DNA of 64,000 nt from the NCBI GenBank assembly GCA_024235835.1, contig JACKLQ010000004.1, positions 116,853 to 180,852 on the forward strand. Direction: 5' to 3'. This DNA is from Thiobacillus sp. (lineage in GTDB: Bacteria > Pseudomonadota > Gammaproteobacteria > Burkholderiales > Thiobacillaceae). Shown piece after piece: positions 1 through 6,860 of this stretch (the first letter of the stretch is position 1; the number at the start of each line of letters is the position of its first letter). The notes below the pieces were generated by a model. The model ran no database searches and was not told the origin of the DNA. It saw nothing but the letters and a program-made list of their open reading frames with translations. The translations under genes and the position numbers were made by a program.

Positions 1-602
1 AGGGCCGCGTGGGCCGCCGCACATTCCCGCCGCAGCAGTTCCAGGAAGGCCGCCTGCCGGGCCGCGTCCAGGGCCGAGGTGGGTTCGTCGGCGATGACGA
101 TCTCCGGCCGGCCGATGAGGGCCCGGGCCGCCGCCACCCTCTGCTGCTGGCCCACGGACAGCTGGGTGGCGGGCCGGCGCCACAGGTCTTCCGCCAGGTC
201 CAGATGTTTGAGCAATGTCGCGGCGGCCTGCTTCGCATTCCCCGCCCGCTCCCGGCGACGTTTGGAAAAGCGGCAGGGCAGCAGCACGTTGTCCAGCACC
301 GACAGGTAAGGAATCAGGTTGAACTGCTGGAAGAGGAGGCCGATGTGGTCCACCCGGAAGCGGTCCCGGGCGGCGGCGGTGAGACTGGACAACTCCTGCC
401 CCATGGCTTCGATTCGGCCCCGCTGGGGCACCAGCACCCCGGCCACCAGGTTCAGCAGGGTACTCTTGCCGCTGCCGCTCTCGCCGTGGATGAACACCTG
501 CTCGTCCGCCGCCACCCGGAACTCGGCCATATCCAGGCAGGACCGCTTCTGGCCCGGCCAGCGGAACTGCAGGTTTTCCAGGAGAAGCAGCGGTGCGGTC
601 AT
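1..602 (-). CDS. ABC transporter ATP-binding protein (partial, runs off left edge)
   Basis: ATPase subunit of an ABC transporter of the LolD/MacB type, truncated by the window edge, so only the first 200 residues are visible. The ATG at 602 opens a frame with Walker A GESGSGKST near residue 40, a Q-loop (LLFQQFN), the signature LSVGQQQRVAAARAL and Walker B IVIADEPTSALD. It lies 24 bp downstream of a DUF2796 gene and a ZIP transporter on the same strand, under Zur-like operators. Known zinc-uptake Zrg systems combine a DUF2796 periplasmic protein with an ABC ATPase, permease and accessory protein, so I infer a zinc-linked exporter or uptake complex. The permease should lie left of the window. 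A lipoprotein or macrolide exporter ATPase is the alternative. Confidence 0.85.
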   Translation of the reverse strand, partial: MTAPLLLLENLQFRWPGQKRSCLDMAEFRVAADEQVFIHGESGSGKSTLLNLVAGVLVPQRGRIEAMGQELSSLTAAARDRFRVDHIGLLFQQFNLIPYLSVLDNVLLPCRFSKRRRERAGNAKQAAATLLKHLDLAEDLWRRPATQLSVGQQQRVAAARALIGRPEIVIADEPTSALDAARQAAFLELLRRECAAAHAA

Positions 603-626
603 GTCCCCTAGCTTAACAAGAGGACG

Positions 627-1163
627 CTACCAACTCAGGAAGCGCATCCTGGTGGTCAGGCGGGCGGCGGACTGGCCCCTGCCGCTTACCACCTGGGCAT
701 CGACGCGGCGCATGCCGGGAAAGGCGTCGCTGAGCCGCACCTCCATGCCCGTGAGCTTGCCGGGGTGGGCGCAGGTGAAGCGGAAATCGGCATCCAGGTC
801 GCCATGTTCATCGTAGTCGCCAGCAGTCGGATTGGCCTCCAGGATTGCAGCCTCCACCTCCACGGATACCAGCTTGCATCCGGCCGCCGCCGTGGGCGCG
901 AACAACCTGCCGCCCTGCTCCAGGCTCTGGCGCATGCGGGCCACCACCGCCCGCTCCTTGTCGCTGCGGGGCGCGTGCTCGAAACCCAGCAAGGCCTCCA
1001 GGGGCGATTCCAGATGCAAGTCGATTTGCCCCCCCTCCACCGCCACTTCCAGCTTGGCCACACCGTGGACGTGGGCATGGTGTTCATGACCATGGCCATG
1101 GGCCGCGAAAGCGGGGGTGGCGAGGCAAAGCATCAACAGACAGGCGGACTTGAAAGCGTGCAT
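627..1163 (-). CDS. DUF2796 (ZrgA-like) periplasmic His-rich protein
   Basis: Small exported protein (178 aa) with a signal peptide followed by a His-rich stretch (HGHGHEHHAHVHG) that would bind divalent metal. This arrangement is typical of DUF2796 proteins, several of which (ZrgA) are zinc-repressed periplasmic zinc-binding proteins. I chose the ATG at 1163 because AGGAGA sits five bases upstream. An in-frame upstream start at 1181 lacks a better site and overlaps the ZIP gene by four bases. It follows the ZIP transporter directly and precedes the ABC ATPase, so the three probably form one transcript. The zinc role is inferred from context and His content. Confidence 0.8.
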   Translation of the reverse strand: MHAFKSACLLMLCLATPAFAAHGHGHEHHAHVHGVAKLEVAVEGGQIDLHLESPLEALLGFEHAPRSDKERAVVARMRQSLEQGGRLFAPTAAAGCKLVSVEVEAAILEANPTAGDYDEHGDLDADFRFTCAHPGKLTGMEVRLSDAFPGMRRVDAQVVSGRGQSAARLTTRMRFLSW

Positions 1164-1177
1164 CGGTCTCTCCTGGT

Positions 1178-1930
1178 TCAATGGCTGTGATGGGCAAACA
1201 GGCTCACCACCTGCACGGTGGCGACGCCCAGGCCCAACAGCGTCAGTTGGGCGGCGGCGTCCTTGAAGCGGCGATGGCGGTGGAGTTCGGGCACCAGGTC
1301 CGCCACGGCGATGTAGATGAAGCTGGCGGCGGCCACGACGATGACGTAGGGCACCACCGCCTGGGTGCTGCCCAGGGCGGCGTAGCCGGCCACGCCGCCC
1401 AGCACCATGGCTCCGCCGGACAGGGCATTGAGGGCCAGGGCCCGGGACTTGCTCAGACCCGCGTTGAGCAGCACCATGAAATCGCCGATCTCCTGGGGAA
1501 GTTCGTGGGCCAGGATGGCGATGGCTGTGGTCCAGCCCAGGGCCGGCTCCACCAGGAAGGCGGCGGCGATGAGCACGCCGTCCACGAAGTTGTGCAGGCC
1601 ATCCCCCAGCACGATCATGGACACCTGGGGCGGATGCACGTGTTTCCCTTGGCCGTGGTTGTGGTCGTGGCGCCAGAGAGCGGCCTTTTCAAGGAGGAAG
1701 AAGACCACCACGCCCGCCAGCAGGAGTTGGCCCACCAATCCTGGTTCCAGACCCATCTCCACCGCTTCCGGCACCAGGTCGGTGAACGCAAAGGCCAGCA
1801 GCACGCCCACGGCGTAGGCCACCATCCGGTCGGCGAAGCGGGGCAGCCAGGTCAGGGCCAGGGTGGCGGCCATCAACACGGACAGCACACCGCCCAGCAA
1901 AGTGGACAAAACAATCAGGAACAGGGTCAT
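1178..1930 (-). CDS. ZIP-family divalent metal transporter
   Basis: Integral membrane metal importer of the ZIP family, about 250 aa with roughly eight hydrophobic segments. Family hallmarks are a His-rich cytoplasmic loop (HDHNHGQGKHVH) between segments 3 and 4, and the metal-site motifs HNFVDG and HELPQEIGDF in the central helices. Zinc is the likely substrate given the Zur-like regulator immediately upstream. Start choice is uncertain: ATG at 1930 has no clear Shine-Dalgarno, and an in-frame TTG at 1945 is possible. A promoter and an operator-like palindrome lie directly in front, in the gap after the zur gene. Confidence 0.88.
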   Translation of the reverse strand: MTLFLIVLSTLLGGVLSVLMAATLALTWLPRFADRMVAYAVGVLLAFAFTDLVPEAVEMGLEPGLVGQLLLAGVVVFFLLEKAALWRHDHNHGQGKHVHPPQVSMIVLGDGLHNFVDGVLIAAAFLVEPALGWTTAIAILAHELPQEIGDFMVLLNAGLSKSRALALNALSGGAMVLGGVAGYAALGSTQAVVPYVIVVAAASFIYIAVADLVPELHRHRRFKDAAAQLTLLGLGVATVQVVSLFAHHSH

Positions 1931-1955
1931 GGAAGGGGCTGGCAAGGCCTAATAA

Positions 1956-1970
1956 TGCAACTCTGTTGCA
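1956..1970. promoter_or_regulatory. Zur-like operator 1 (TGCAAC-N3-GTTGCA)
   Basis: Perfect 6-3-6 palindrome TGCAACTCTGTTGCA placed at and just after the predicted transcription start of the ZIP gene. Two related palindromes occur nearby (1995-2007 and 2487-2501), so I infer a shared operator, most simply for the adjacent Fur-family repressor. Confidence 0.6.
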
Positions 1971-1998
1971 CTATAGCCCCACCCTCCAACTCAAGCAA
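1970..1998 (-). promoter_or_regulatory. Sigma70-type promoter for ZIP operon
   Basis: On the minus strand a -35 TTGCTT (1998-1993) and a -10 TATAGT (1975-1970) are separated by 17 bp. The -35 is embedded in the second operator palindrome and the -10 abuts the first, so a bound repressor would block RNA polymerase. Confidence 0.5.
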
Positions 1999-2007
1999 CC
2001 AAGTTGC
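1995..2007. promoter_or_regulatory. Zur-like operator 2 (GCAAC-N3-GTTGC)
   Basis: Perfect 5-3-5 palindrome GCAACCAAGTTGC overlapping the -35 of the ZIP promoter, centred 38 bp from operator 1. It has the same core as the palindromes at 1956 and 2487. Confidence 0.55.
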
Positions 2008-2008
2008 G

Positions 2009-2485
2009 TTATATACCGCAGTCCGGGCAAAGGCCCCGCAGGGTCAGTTCCGCATGGTCGCAACGAAAACCCGGCGGCAGGGTGAAGGCAAAGACGGGAC
2101 GAAGGTCGTCCAGGCAATACAGCCGGCCGCAGCGGCTGCATTGGAAGTGGGCATGCTCGTGGGCGCCGGCATGCCCGTGCTTGTCCGCGGCCAGTGCATT
2201 GAAGCGCCACACCCGGTCCTCACCGGCGATCCTGTGGGCCAGGCCCCTTTCCACAAGCCAGTCCAGCACCCGGTAGAGGGTTACCCGATCCATCCCCACG
2301 CCAGCCTCCCGGGCCGCAGCGGCGATATCCGTATGGGTAAGGGCCGTAGACGTGGCCAGCAGGATTCCAAGCACGGCCAGCCGTGCTGCCGTGGGGCGCT
2401 CCCCAACACCATTCAGCAGGACCTCGGCCGGCGTTTCGCGTGGGGATTTCGCCGGCCTGGGGCGGGTGGCTAGGTTGATCGGCAT
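2009..2485 (-). CDS. zur: Fur-family transcriptional regulator, Zur-like
   Basis: Zinc-responsive repressor candidate of 158 aa. An N-terminal winged helix (about residues 28-95, with RVTLYRVLDWLVERG as recognition region) is followed by a His-rich hinge (DKHGHAGAHEHAHF) and a C-terminal domain with two CxxC pairs (C116/C119 and C153/C156) that form the structural zinc site in Fur proteins. The ATG at 2485 is the first ATG; only a TTG lies upstream. Zur rather than Fur, PerR or Nur is inferred from the ZIP and ZrgA-like genes immediately downstream and the shared palindromes. An operator-like palindrome directly in front of the start suggests autoregulation. Confidence 0.78.
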   Translation of the reverse strand: MPINLATRPRPAKSPRETPAEVLLNGVGERPTAARLAVLGILLATSTALTHTDIAAAAREAGVGMDRVTLYRVLDWLVERGLAHRIAGEDRVWRFNALAADKHGHAGAHEHAHFQCSRCGRLYCLDDLRPVFAFTLPPGFRCDHAELTLRGLCPDCGI

Positions 2486-2486
2486 A

Positions 2487-2501
2487 TGCAACAGTGTAGC
2501 A
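2487..2501. promoter_or_regulatory. Zur-like operator 3, upstream of zur
   Basis: TGCAACAGTGTAGCA is a 6-3-6 palindrome with one mismatch, matching operator 1 at 1956. It ends two bases before the zur start codon and overlaps a possible -10 (TACACT on the minus strand), as expected for autorepression. Confidence 0.5.
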
Positions 2502-2607
2502 AAAGTCCAAGCCCTTGGTCCCACCCGGGTTTTGATTGTCAAAAGTCAATGCCGCGTCCTGACGGTTTTCCGAAAATGCGTCCACGCAAAACCTACAAGG
2601 AGGCAGC

Positions 2608-3060
2608 ATGACCCGTATTTCTCAATACCTTACCGACGACCATGAACACTGTGACGCACTGTTCGCCGAGGCGGAAAATGCCGTTGCCAAGTCTGACTGG
2701 CCCCAGGCAGGAGAACTGTTCCAGGCCTTCCGCAATGACACCTTGCGCCATTTCACTCGTGAAGAAGAGGTGGTTTTCCCCGCCTTTGAAAACCGCACCG
2801 GCATGAGTGGCGGACCCACCTTCGTCATGCGCGAGGAGCACGACCAGATGCGGGACACGTTCACAGCCATGGACCAGGCATTGGAAAAGAAAGATGCCCA
2901 GGGCTACCTGGGGCTCTCCGAAACCCTGCTCATGCTCATGCGGCAGCACAACATGAAGGAAGAAAACATTCTCTATCCCATGCTGGACCAGGCCCTTGCC
3001 GGAGAGGCGGAGAGCCTGCTGGCGGGCATGGAGGCCGGCAACCTGGCCAATGCGGTTTGA
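2608..3060 (+). CDS. Hemerythrin domain protein
   Basis: Single-domain hemerythrin-like protein of 150 aa, predicted cytoplasmic, binding a di-iron site used for O2/NO sensing, storage or nitrosative repair. Visible ligands are H12, H48-x3-E52, H78 and H114-x3-E118, in the spacing of four-helix hemerythrins. A strong Shine-Dalgarno (AAGGAGG) precedes the ATG. It is divergent from zur and followed, after an FNR/Dnr-type box, by DUF2249 and an NnrS-like membrane protein, a combination common beside denitrification genes. I infer a role in NO or iron-sulfur damage control (YtfE-like), though it lacks the N-terminal YtfE domain. Confidence 0.85.
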   Translation: MTRISQYLTDDHEHCDALFAEAENAVAKSDWPQAGELFQAFRNDTLRHFTREEEVVFPAFENRTGMSGGPTFVMREEHDQMRDTFTAMDQALEKKDAQGYLGLSETLLMLMRQHNMKEENILYPMLDQALAGEAESLLAGMEAGNLANAV

Positions 3061-3070
3061 TGAAGGTCAA
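3057..3070. promoter_or_regulatory. FNR/Dnr-type box
   Basis: TTGATGAAGGTCAA matches the FNR/Dnr consensus TTGAT-N4-ATCAA at nine of ten positions. It overlaps the hemerythrin stop codon. A start about 41 bp downstream would put the -10 in the AT-rich stretch near 3096-3101, so it probably controls the 3145-4853 genes under low oxygen or NO. Confidence 0.6.
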
Positions 3071-3144
3071 TGCGGTCCTGACCCAGGACCGGAAGAATAT
3101 TAGCCAACCATGATTTATCTACAAACCCAATCAAAGGAGTTGTC

Positions 3145-3255
3145 ATGAGCTTGCAGAAAATCTTTGAAAAGAACGAGAACCTGGCCGTTGCTTTCATCTT
3201 TGCCCTGTTCATCATCAGCCACTTCGGCCTGCTCTATCTGCTGCGTGCGGTCTGA
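3145..3255 (+). CDS. 36-residue single-span membrane peptide
   Basis: Short frame encoding 36 residues: a charged N-terminus (SLQKIFEKNEN), one hydrophobic helix (about residues 13-33) containing a central His (FIISHFG), and a C-terminal Arg. A good Shine-Dalgarno (AAAGGAG, six bases from ATG) supports translation. It is the first gene after the FNR/Dnr-type box and precedes DUF2249 and the NnrS-like gene. I do not recognise the family. A small subunit or regulator of the neighbouring polytopic membrane protein is a reasonable guess only. Confidence 0.6.
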   Translation: MSLQKIFEKNENLAVAFIFALFIISHFGLLYLLRAV

Positions 3256-3313
3256 GGCATCGCCAGGCCTTGCAGCCCATCCCACTGCCGCCTGAACCAA
3301 CGCCGGCACCTCG

Positions 3314-3547
3314 ATGAGCACCGAGGTTCTGGTGGATGGGCGATGGCTGGAGCCCCCGGAGCCCCTGGAGCGCGTGGTGCTGGCGCTGGACATGTTGCGC
3401 CCGGGTCAGACCCTGCGCCTGCTCATCCACCGTGAGCCCGTTTTTCTGTACCCGATCCTATGGGAAAAGGGCTTCGGCCATACCACGCGCCCTCTGGAGG
3501 ACGGCTGCTTTGAAGTACTGATCGAACCCCTAGCAAAACCTGCCTGA
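3314..3547 (+). CDS. DUF2249 domain protein
   Basis: A 77-residue soluble protein of the DUF2249 family, which has a TusA/SirA-like fold. Typical features are the DMLRPGQTLRLLIHREPVFLYPIL core and a C-terminal strand (FEVLIEP). The TusA-type catalytic CPxP motif is absent, as in other DUF2249 members, so sulfur transfer is unlikely to proceed as in TusA. These proteins are recurrent neighbours of nor, nnrS and hemerythrin genes. Function is unknown; a link to NO handling is inferred from context. Confidence 0.8.
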   Translation: MSTEVLVDGRWLEPPEPLERVVLALDMLRPGQTLRLLIHREPVFLYPILWEKGFGHTTRPLEDGCFEVLIEPLAKPA

Positions 3548-3560
3548 TGGAACCAGTCTG

Positions 3561-4853
3561 ATGGCCGGCCCCGGTTTGTCCTACGACCAGGCGCCGCCTT
3601 TTGGCACCCCCCTGCGCCTGTTCCTCGTGGCGCCCATGTTCCTAATCCTGGCTGCCCTGCTGGCCATGTTCGCCCCGGATGCCTGGCTGGCCAGCCGCTG
3701 GACACCATCGAGCCTGGCCCTCACACACCTGCTCACCCTGGGCTACCTGGGGACCACCATGGTGGGTGCCCTGCTGCAGATGCTGCCCGTGGTGGTGGGC
3801 TCGCCGGTGCCCTACGCCGAGCCCATCGGCTGGCTGGCCATAATTGGGATCAGCTTTGGCACCCTGCTGCTGGTGACGGGCTTCCTGGTCGGGGACCCCA
3901 CCCTGCTTATGTTGGCCACAGTGTTCTTGTCGATCGGACTCGTCCCTTTCCTGGCAGGCACATTGCTCAGCCTTATCCGCGCCCGGGCCCTGCCCCAAGT
4001 GGCCTGGCCCATGCGCCAGGCCTGGCTGGCCCTGGCAGTCACCTTTGCCCTGGGCGTGGTCCTGGCTACAGGATTGGCGGGCCTTTGGAACACGCCCGAT
4101 CTCCTGAGTCTCACCGGCCTGCACGCCGCCTGGGGGCTGGGGGGATGGGTGCTGGTGCTGGTCATCGGGGTGGCCTACCAGGTGGTGCCCATGCTGCAAC
4201 TCACGCCACCCTATGCAAAGGGCATCACCCTCGCCCTAACCTGGTCCCTGCCCATCGCTCTGATGGTGTTCACGCTGGCCTGGTTCCTGCCCTCGCCCGC
4301 CGCCCGAGGCGTGGAGGCCCTGGCCCTGCTGGTGGGCATGGGCGCCAACCTGGCCTTTGCCCTGGCCACCCTCAAGCTGCAAGGCCAGCGGCGCCGCAAG
4401 ATGCCGGACGTGACACTGGATTTCTGGCGCCTGGGCATGGCCAGCCTGATCGGCGTAGCCGTCCTCTTCCCCGCCGCCATCATCGAAGCCAACCCCTGGC
4501 GCGACGCCACCCAGATTCTCCTTGGCCTGCTCTTCCTGCTGGGCTTCGCCGCCTCGGTGGTGAACGGCATGCTCTACAAGATCGTGCCCTTCCTTGGCTG
4601 GTTCCACCTCCAGGCCCAGACCAAGGCCGGCGCCGGCAAGATTCCCAACATGAAGCAGTTCATCAGCAACGATGCTGCGAGGTGGCATTTCAGGCTGCAC
4701 CTGGCCGCCGTGGTCCTGCTGTTGCCCACACCCTGGCTGCCGCCTCAGCTTGCGCTAGCTGGATTGGCGCTGCTGGTCGTCAGCGGTTTGGCGTTGGAGA
4801 TGAACCTCCGCAGGGCCAGAAAAATCTTCCTAAGTCATGGCGGGCGACATTAG
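3561..4853 (+). CDS. Polytopic membrane protein, NnrS-like / heme-copper oxidase-like
   Basis: 430-residue, very hydrophobic protein with about twelve predicted membrane segments. Conserved-looking stretches include ALTHLLTLGYLGTTMVGA (around 53-70), LTGLHAAWGLGGWVLVLV (around 185-202) and GMLYKIVPFLGWFHLQ (around 337-352), with histidines placed in helices as in heme-bearing NnrS or oxidase-subunit-I relatives. It follows DUF2249 by 13 bp and the hemerythrin gene upstream, so it belongs to the NO-linked group downstream of the FNR/Dnr-type box. The exact family is uncertain. An NO-protective heme/copper protein is an inference. Confidence 0.65.
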   Translation: MAGPGLSYDQAPPFGTPLRLFLVAPMFLILAALLAMFAPDAWLASRWTPSSLALTHLLTLGYLGTTMVGALLQMLPVVVGSPVPYAEPIGWLAIIGISFGTLLLVTGFLVGDPTLLMLATVFLSIGLVPFLAGTLLSLIRARALPQVAWPMRQAWLALAVTFALGVVLATGLAGLWNTPDLLSLTGLHAAWGLGGWVLVLVIGVAYQVVPMLQLTPPYAKGITLALTWSLPIALMVFTLAWFLPSPAARGVEALALLVGMGANLAFALATLKLQGQRRRKMPDVTLDFWRLGMASLIGVAVLFPAAIIEANPWRDATQILLGLLFLLGFAASVVNGMLYKIVPFLGWFHLQAQTKAGAGKIPNMKQFISNDAARWHFRLHLAAVVLLLPTPWLPPQLALAGLALLVVSGLALEMNLRRARKIFLSHGGRH

Positions 4854-4860
4854 CCGTAAA

Positions 4861-4882
4861 TGCACAACAACACTGTTGTGCA
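4861..4882. promoter_or_regulatory. Strong palindrome with Zur-like core (possible operator 4)
   Basis: TGCACAAC and GTTGTGCA form 8-bp arms around six bases. Nested inside is ACAAC-ACT-GTTGT (4867-4879), sharing the CAAC-N3-GTTG core of the three palindromes around zur. An AT-rich promoter-like stretch (TTGTGC, 16 bp, TATTTT) overlaps and follows it, reading rightward into the small frame at 4915. Confidence 0.4.
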
Positions 4883-4914
4883 ACGTTTTTGTTGTGATAT
4901 TTTGGCGGCAATCA

Positions 4915-5124
4915 ATGGGAGGCTGCCATGACCTCTCAGACCGCTACTGGCCGATTCGTGTAGCCTTCGATGCCTACTTACATGGCGAGGCAAGGCTGAT
5001 GGATGTAAATCCTGAAGTGCGCAGTGCAGCAAAGCGAATCTTTGATTGGCTTGACGCACCCCGCCGCATTGCCGGCTCCCAGACAGACAAAAGCAAACCG
5101 AGACGTCAGCGTAGTCCTCAGTAA
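4915..5124 (+). CDS. Doubtful small ORF (69 aa) behind a palindromic promoter
   Basis: A 69-residue frame between the NnrS-like gene and the 3' end of nirN; I recognise no family. The better ribosome site (GGAGG) serves an ATG at 4928 in another frame that stops after 11 codons, so the real product may be a leader peptide, a frameshifted remnant, or this frame. Its position just behind a palindrome and promoter-like sequence is the main reason to list it. It could also be a small RNA. Confidence 0.25.
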   Translation: MGGCHDLSDRYWPIRVAFDAYLHGEARLMDVNPEVRSAAKRIFDWLDAPRRIAGSQTDKSKPRRQRSPQ

Positions 5125-5147
5125 CGAGTCACTGAGGCTTGCATATT

Positions 5148-6860
5148 TCAGTGGCTCGTCCCCGCCGACAGCCGGGTCTTGTTCCACACGTTGTACTTGC
5201 CCACCGGGCGCTTCATGGGCAGGCGCTTGATCTCCTTGAAGGTCTTGGCGTCGTAGACGATCACGGCACCGTCCATCTCCCACAGGGACACCAGAGCGTA
5301 CTTGCCGTAGCGGTCGAACTCCACGTGGGTGGCGGTCTTGCCCGGTTCCGGCTTCAGGTCCGCCACCACTTCCAGGGTGCGCTTGTCGATGACGTGCATG
5401 ACCTCCCGGTTCTTGCCGAAGAACACGTCGGCCCAGGCGTAGGGGGTGTTCTCGTGGCTGCGCAGGAAGAAGCCGGGGCCCTTGGTGGGGATGATCTTGA
5501 GGGTTTTCCACGTCTTCATGTCGATGACCTGGATGTGGCCGTCCTTCAGGTTGGGTGAGGCCATGACCGGGTGGACCACGCCCTTTTCATCGGTCCAGTC
5601 CCAGGTGATGCCGGAGCCCAGGTGGGGCATGCCGGGAATATCCAGGTCGGCGATCTTGCGGCCCGCGCCCAGGTGGACGACCTCGCCCTTGGGGTTGTCC
5701 CGGGAGGCGCCCATGAGGTACTTGTAGTCCTGGTCGAAGAAGAAGTCGTCCAGGATCTGGTCCGTGGCGATCTGCCGCACCGGCAGGGGGCCCGGCTCGG
5801 GGATGGCCTCCTTGAGCTGGTAGTCGTGCACCAGGCCTTTGTAGACAGGCCGGCCGTCGTAGGGAATCTCCCACACCTCCGGAATGTCCTTGAGGGCCGC
5901 GATGAAGCTGGCGCGGGGCCGTGCGTCATACACGGCGGATACCCGGGAGCTTTTTCCATTGGCCGCCACCACGGGAATCACCTTCACCAGGGACAGGTCC
6001 TTGCCGCTGAGGGCCACCAGGGTGTGGGGCAGGTAGTTGGCCACCATGACGTACCGGCCGTCGCTGGACACGGCCACGTTGCGGGTGTTGATGCCGGCGC
6101 GGATCTCCGCCACCACCTTCAGGTTCCACAGGTCGTACTTGGTGATCCAGCCGTCCCGGCTGGCCCAGTAGACGAAGCGGCCGTCCGACGTGAACTTGGG
6201 TCCGCCGTGCAGGGCGTAGCGGGTCTGGAAGCGGTGGAAGGGCTCCATGACATCGCCGTCCAGCACGCTGATGTGGTGGTCGCCATGCTCCACCACCAGG
6301 GTGACGTTGGTGGGGTCCGCCTTGAACACGGGCTTGGCGGGCAGGCCCACGTTCTCCGCGTTGACGATGTGGGAGGCCTTGATGTCGTCGGCATCCCACT
6401 TGGGCGGAATCTTGTTGGGGGTATAGATCCAGGCGGCCAGGGCCTGAATCTCCTCCGGCTTGAGGATGTCCTTGAAGCCCGGCATCTGGGTGGCAGGCAA
6501 GCCCTCGGCGATGGCCTTCGCCGCCATGGGTTTCTTCAACCGCGCCAGGGATTCCGGCAGCAGGGTGGGCCCCATGCCCCCCAGGCGGTTGGGGGCGTGG
6601 CAGGAGAGGCAATGGGTTTCGTAGAGCTTCTCGGGGTCGGGGTCGGGGTCGGGGGCGGCCTGGGCGGGGCTGATGATAGCCAGACAAAGGGCCGCCATCA
6701 TTGCCCAAGAGCTTGCCAAGTGCGCCTTTCCCCTTTGCAATAGGGGGAATGAGGGGGATTTGACGGGGTGATTCTTGGCAAACGCCGCTGGAATCCCCCC
6801 TAGCCCCCCTTTAAAAAAGGGGGGGATGAAAGCGTGACTGTTCAGGACATCGGGGTTCAT
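5148..6860 (-). CDS. nirN: NirN, NirS-like c-heme/d1-heme protein (dihydro-heme d1 dehydrogenase)
   Basis: Periplasmic enzyme of heme d1 maturation: in Pseudomonas, NirN oxidises dihydro-heme d1 and hands heme d1 to NirS. A c-type heme motif CLSCH (residues 84-88) precedes an eight-bladed propeller of the NirS/NirF type (TLVVEHGDHHISVLDGD, SSDGRYVMVANYLP, FDRYGKYALVSLW). It lacks the NirS catalytic context. The ATG at 6860 overlaps the nirJ stop (ATGA), indicating coupling. Odd: the first ~70 residues include peptide encoded by a repeat element (IPPFFKGGLGG) before the apparent signal sequence MMAALCLAIISPAQA, making the protein about 70 residues longer than usual. Confidence 0.85.
   Translation of the reverse strand: MNPDVLNSHAFIPPFFKGGLGGIPAAFAKNHPVKSPSFPLLQRGKAHLASSWAMMAALCLAIISPAQAAPDPDPDPEKLYETHCLSCHAPNRLGGMGPTLLPESLARLKKPMAAKAIAEGLPATQMPGFKDILKPEEIQALAAWIYTPNKIPPKWDADDIKASHIVNAENVGLPAKPVFKADPTNVTLVVEHGDHHISVLDGDVMEPFHRFQTRYALHGGPKFTSDGRFVYWASRDGWITKYDLWNLKVVAEIRAGINTRNVAVSSDGRYVMVANYLPHTLVALSGKDLSLVKVIPVVAANGKSSRVSAVYDARPRASFIAALKDIPEVWEIPYDGRPVYKGLVHDYQLKEAIPEPGPLPVRQIATDQILDDFFFDQDYKYLMGASRDNPKGEVVHLGAGRKIADLDIPGMPHLGSGITWDWTDEKGVVHPVMASPNLKDGHIQVIDMKTWKTLKIIPTKGPGFFLRSHENTPYAWADVFFGKNREVMHVIDKRTLEVVADLKPEPGKTATHVEFDRYGKYALVSLWEMDGAVIVYDAKTFKEIKRLPMKRPVGKYNVWNKTRLSAGTSH
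6726..6830. repeat. C/G-run palindromic repeat inside the 5' end of nirN
   Basis: Two related arms, TAGGGGGAATGAGGGGGATT and (on the complement) AAAGGGGGGCTAGGGGGGAT, form an imperfect long inverted repeat. This is the widespread bacterial element whose translation gives PPFFKGG-type peptides. It lies in frame within the nirN leader region. Confidence 0.7.

Noticed and set aside
2531..2548. FNR box in front of the hemerythrin gene (TTGATTGTCAAAAGTCAA)
   Set aside because: Half-sites have the wrong spacing for TTGAT-N4-ATCAA.
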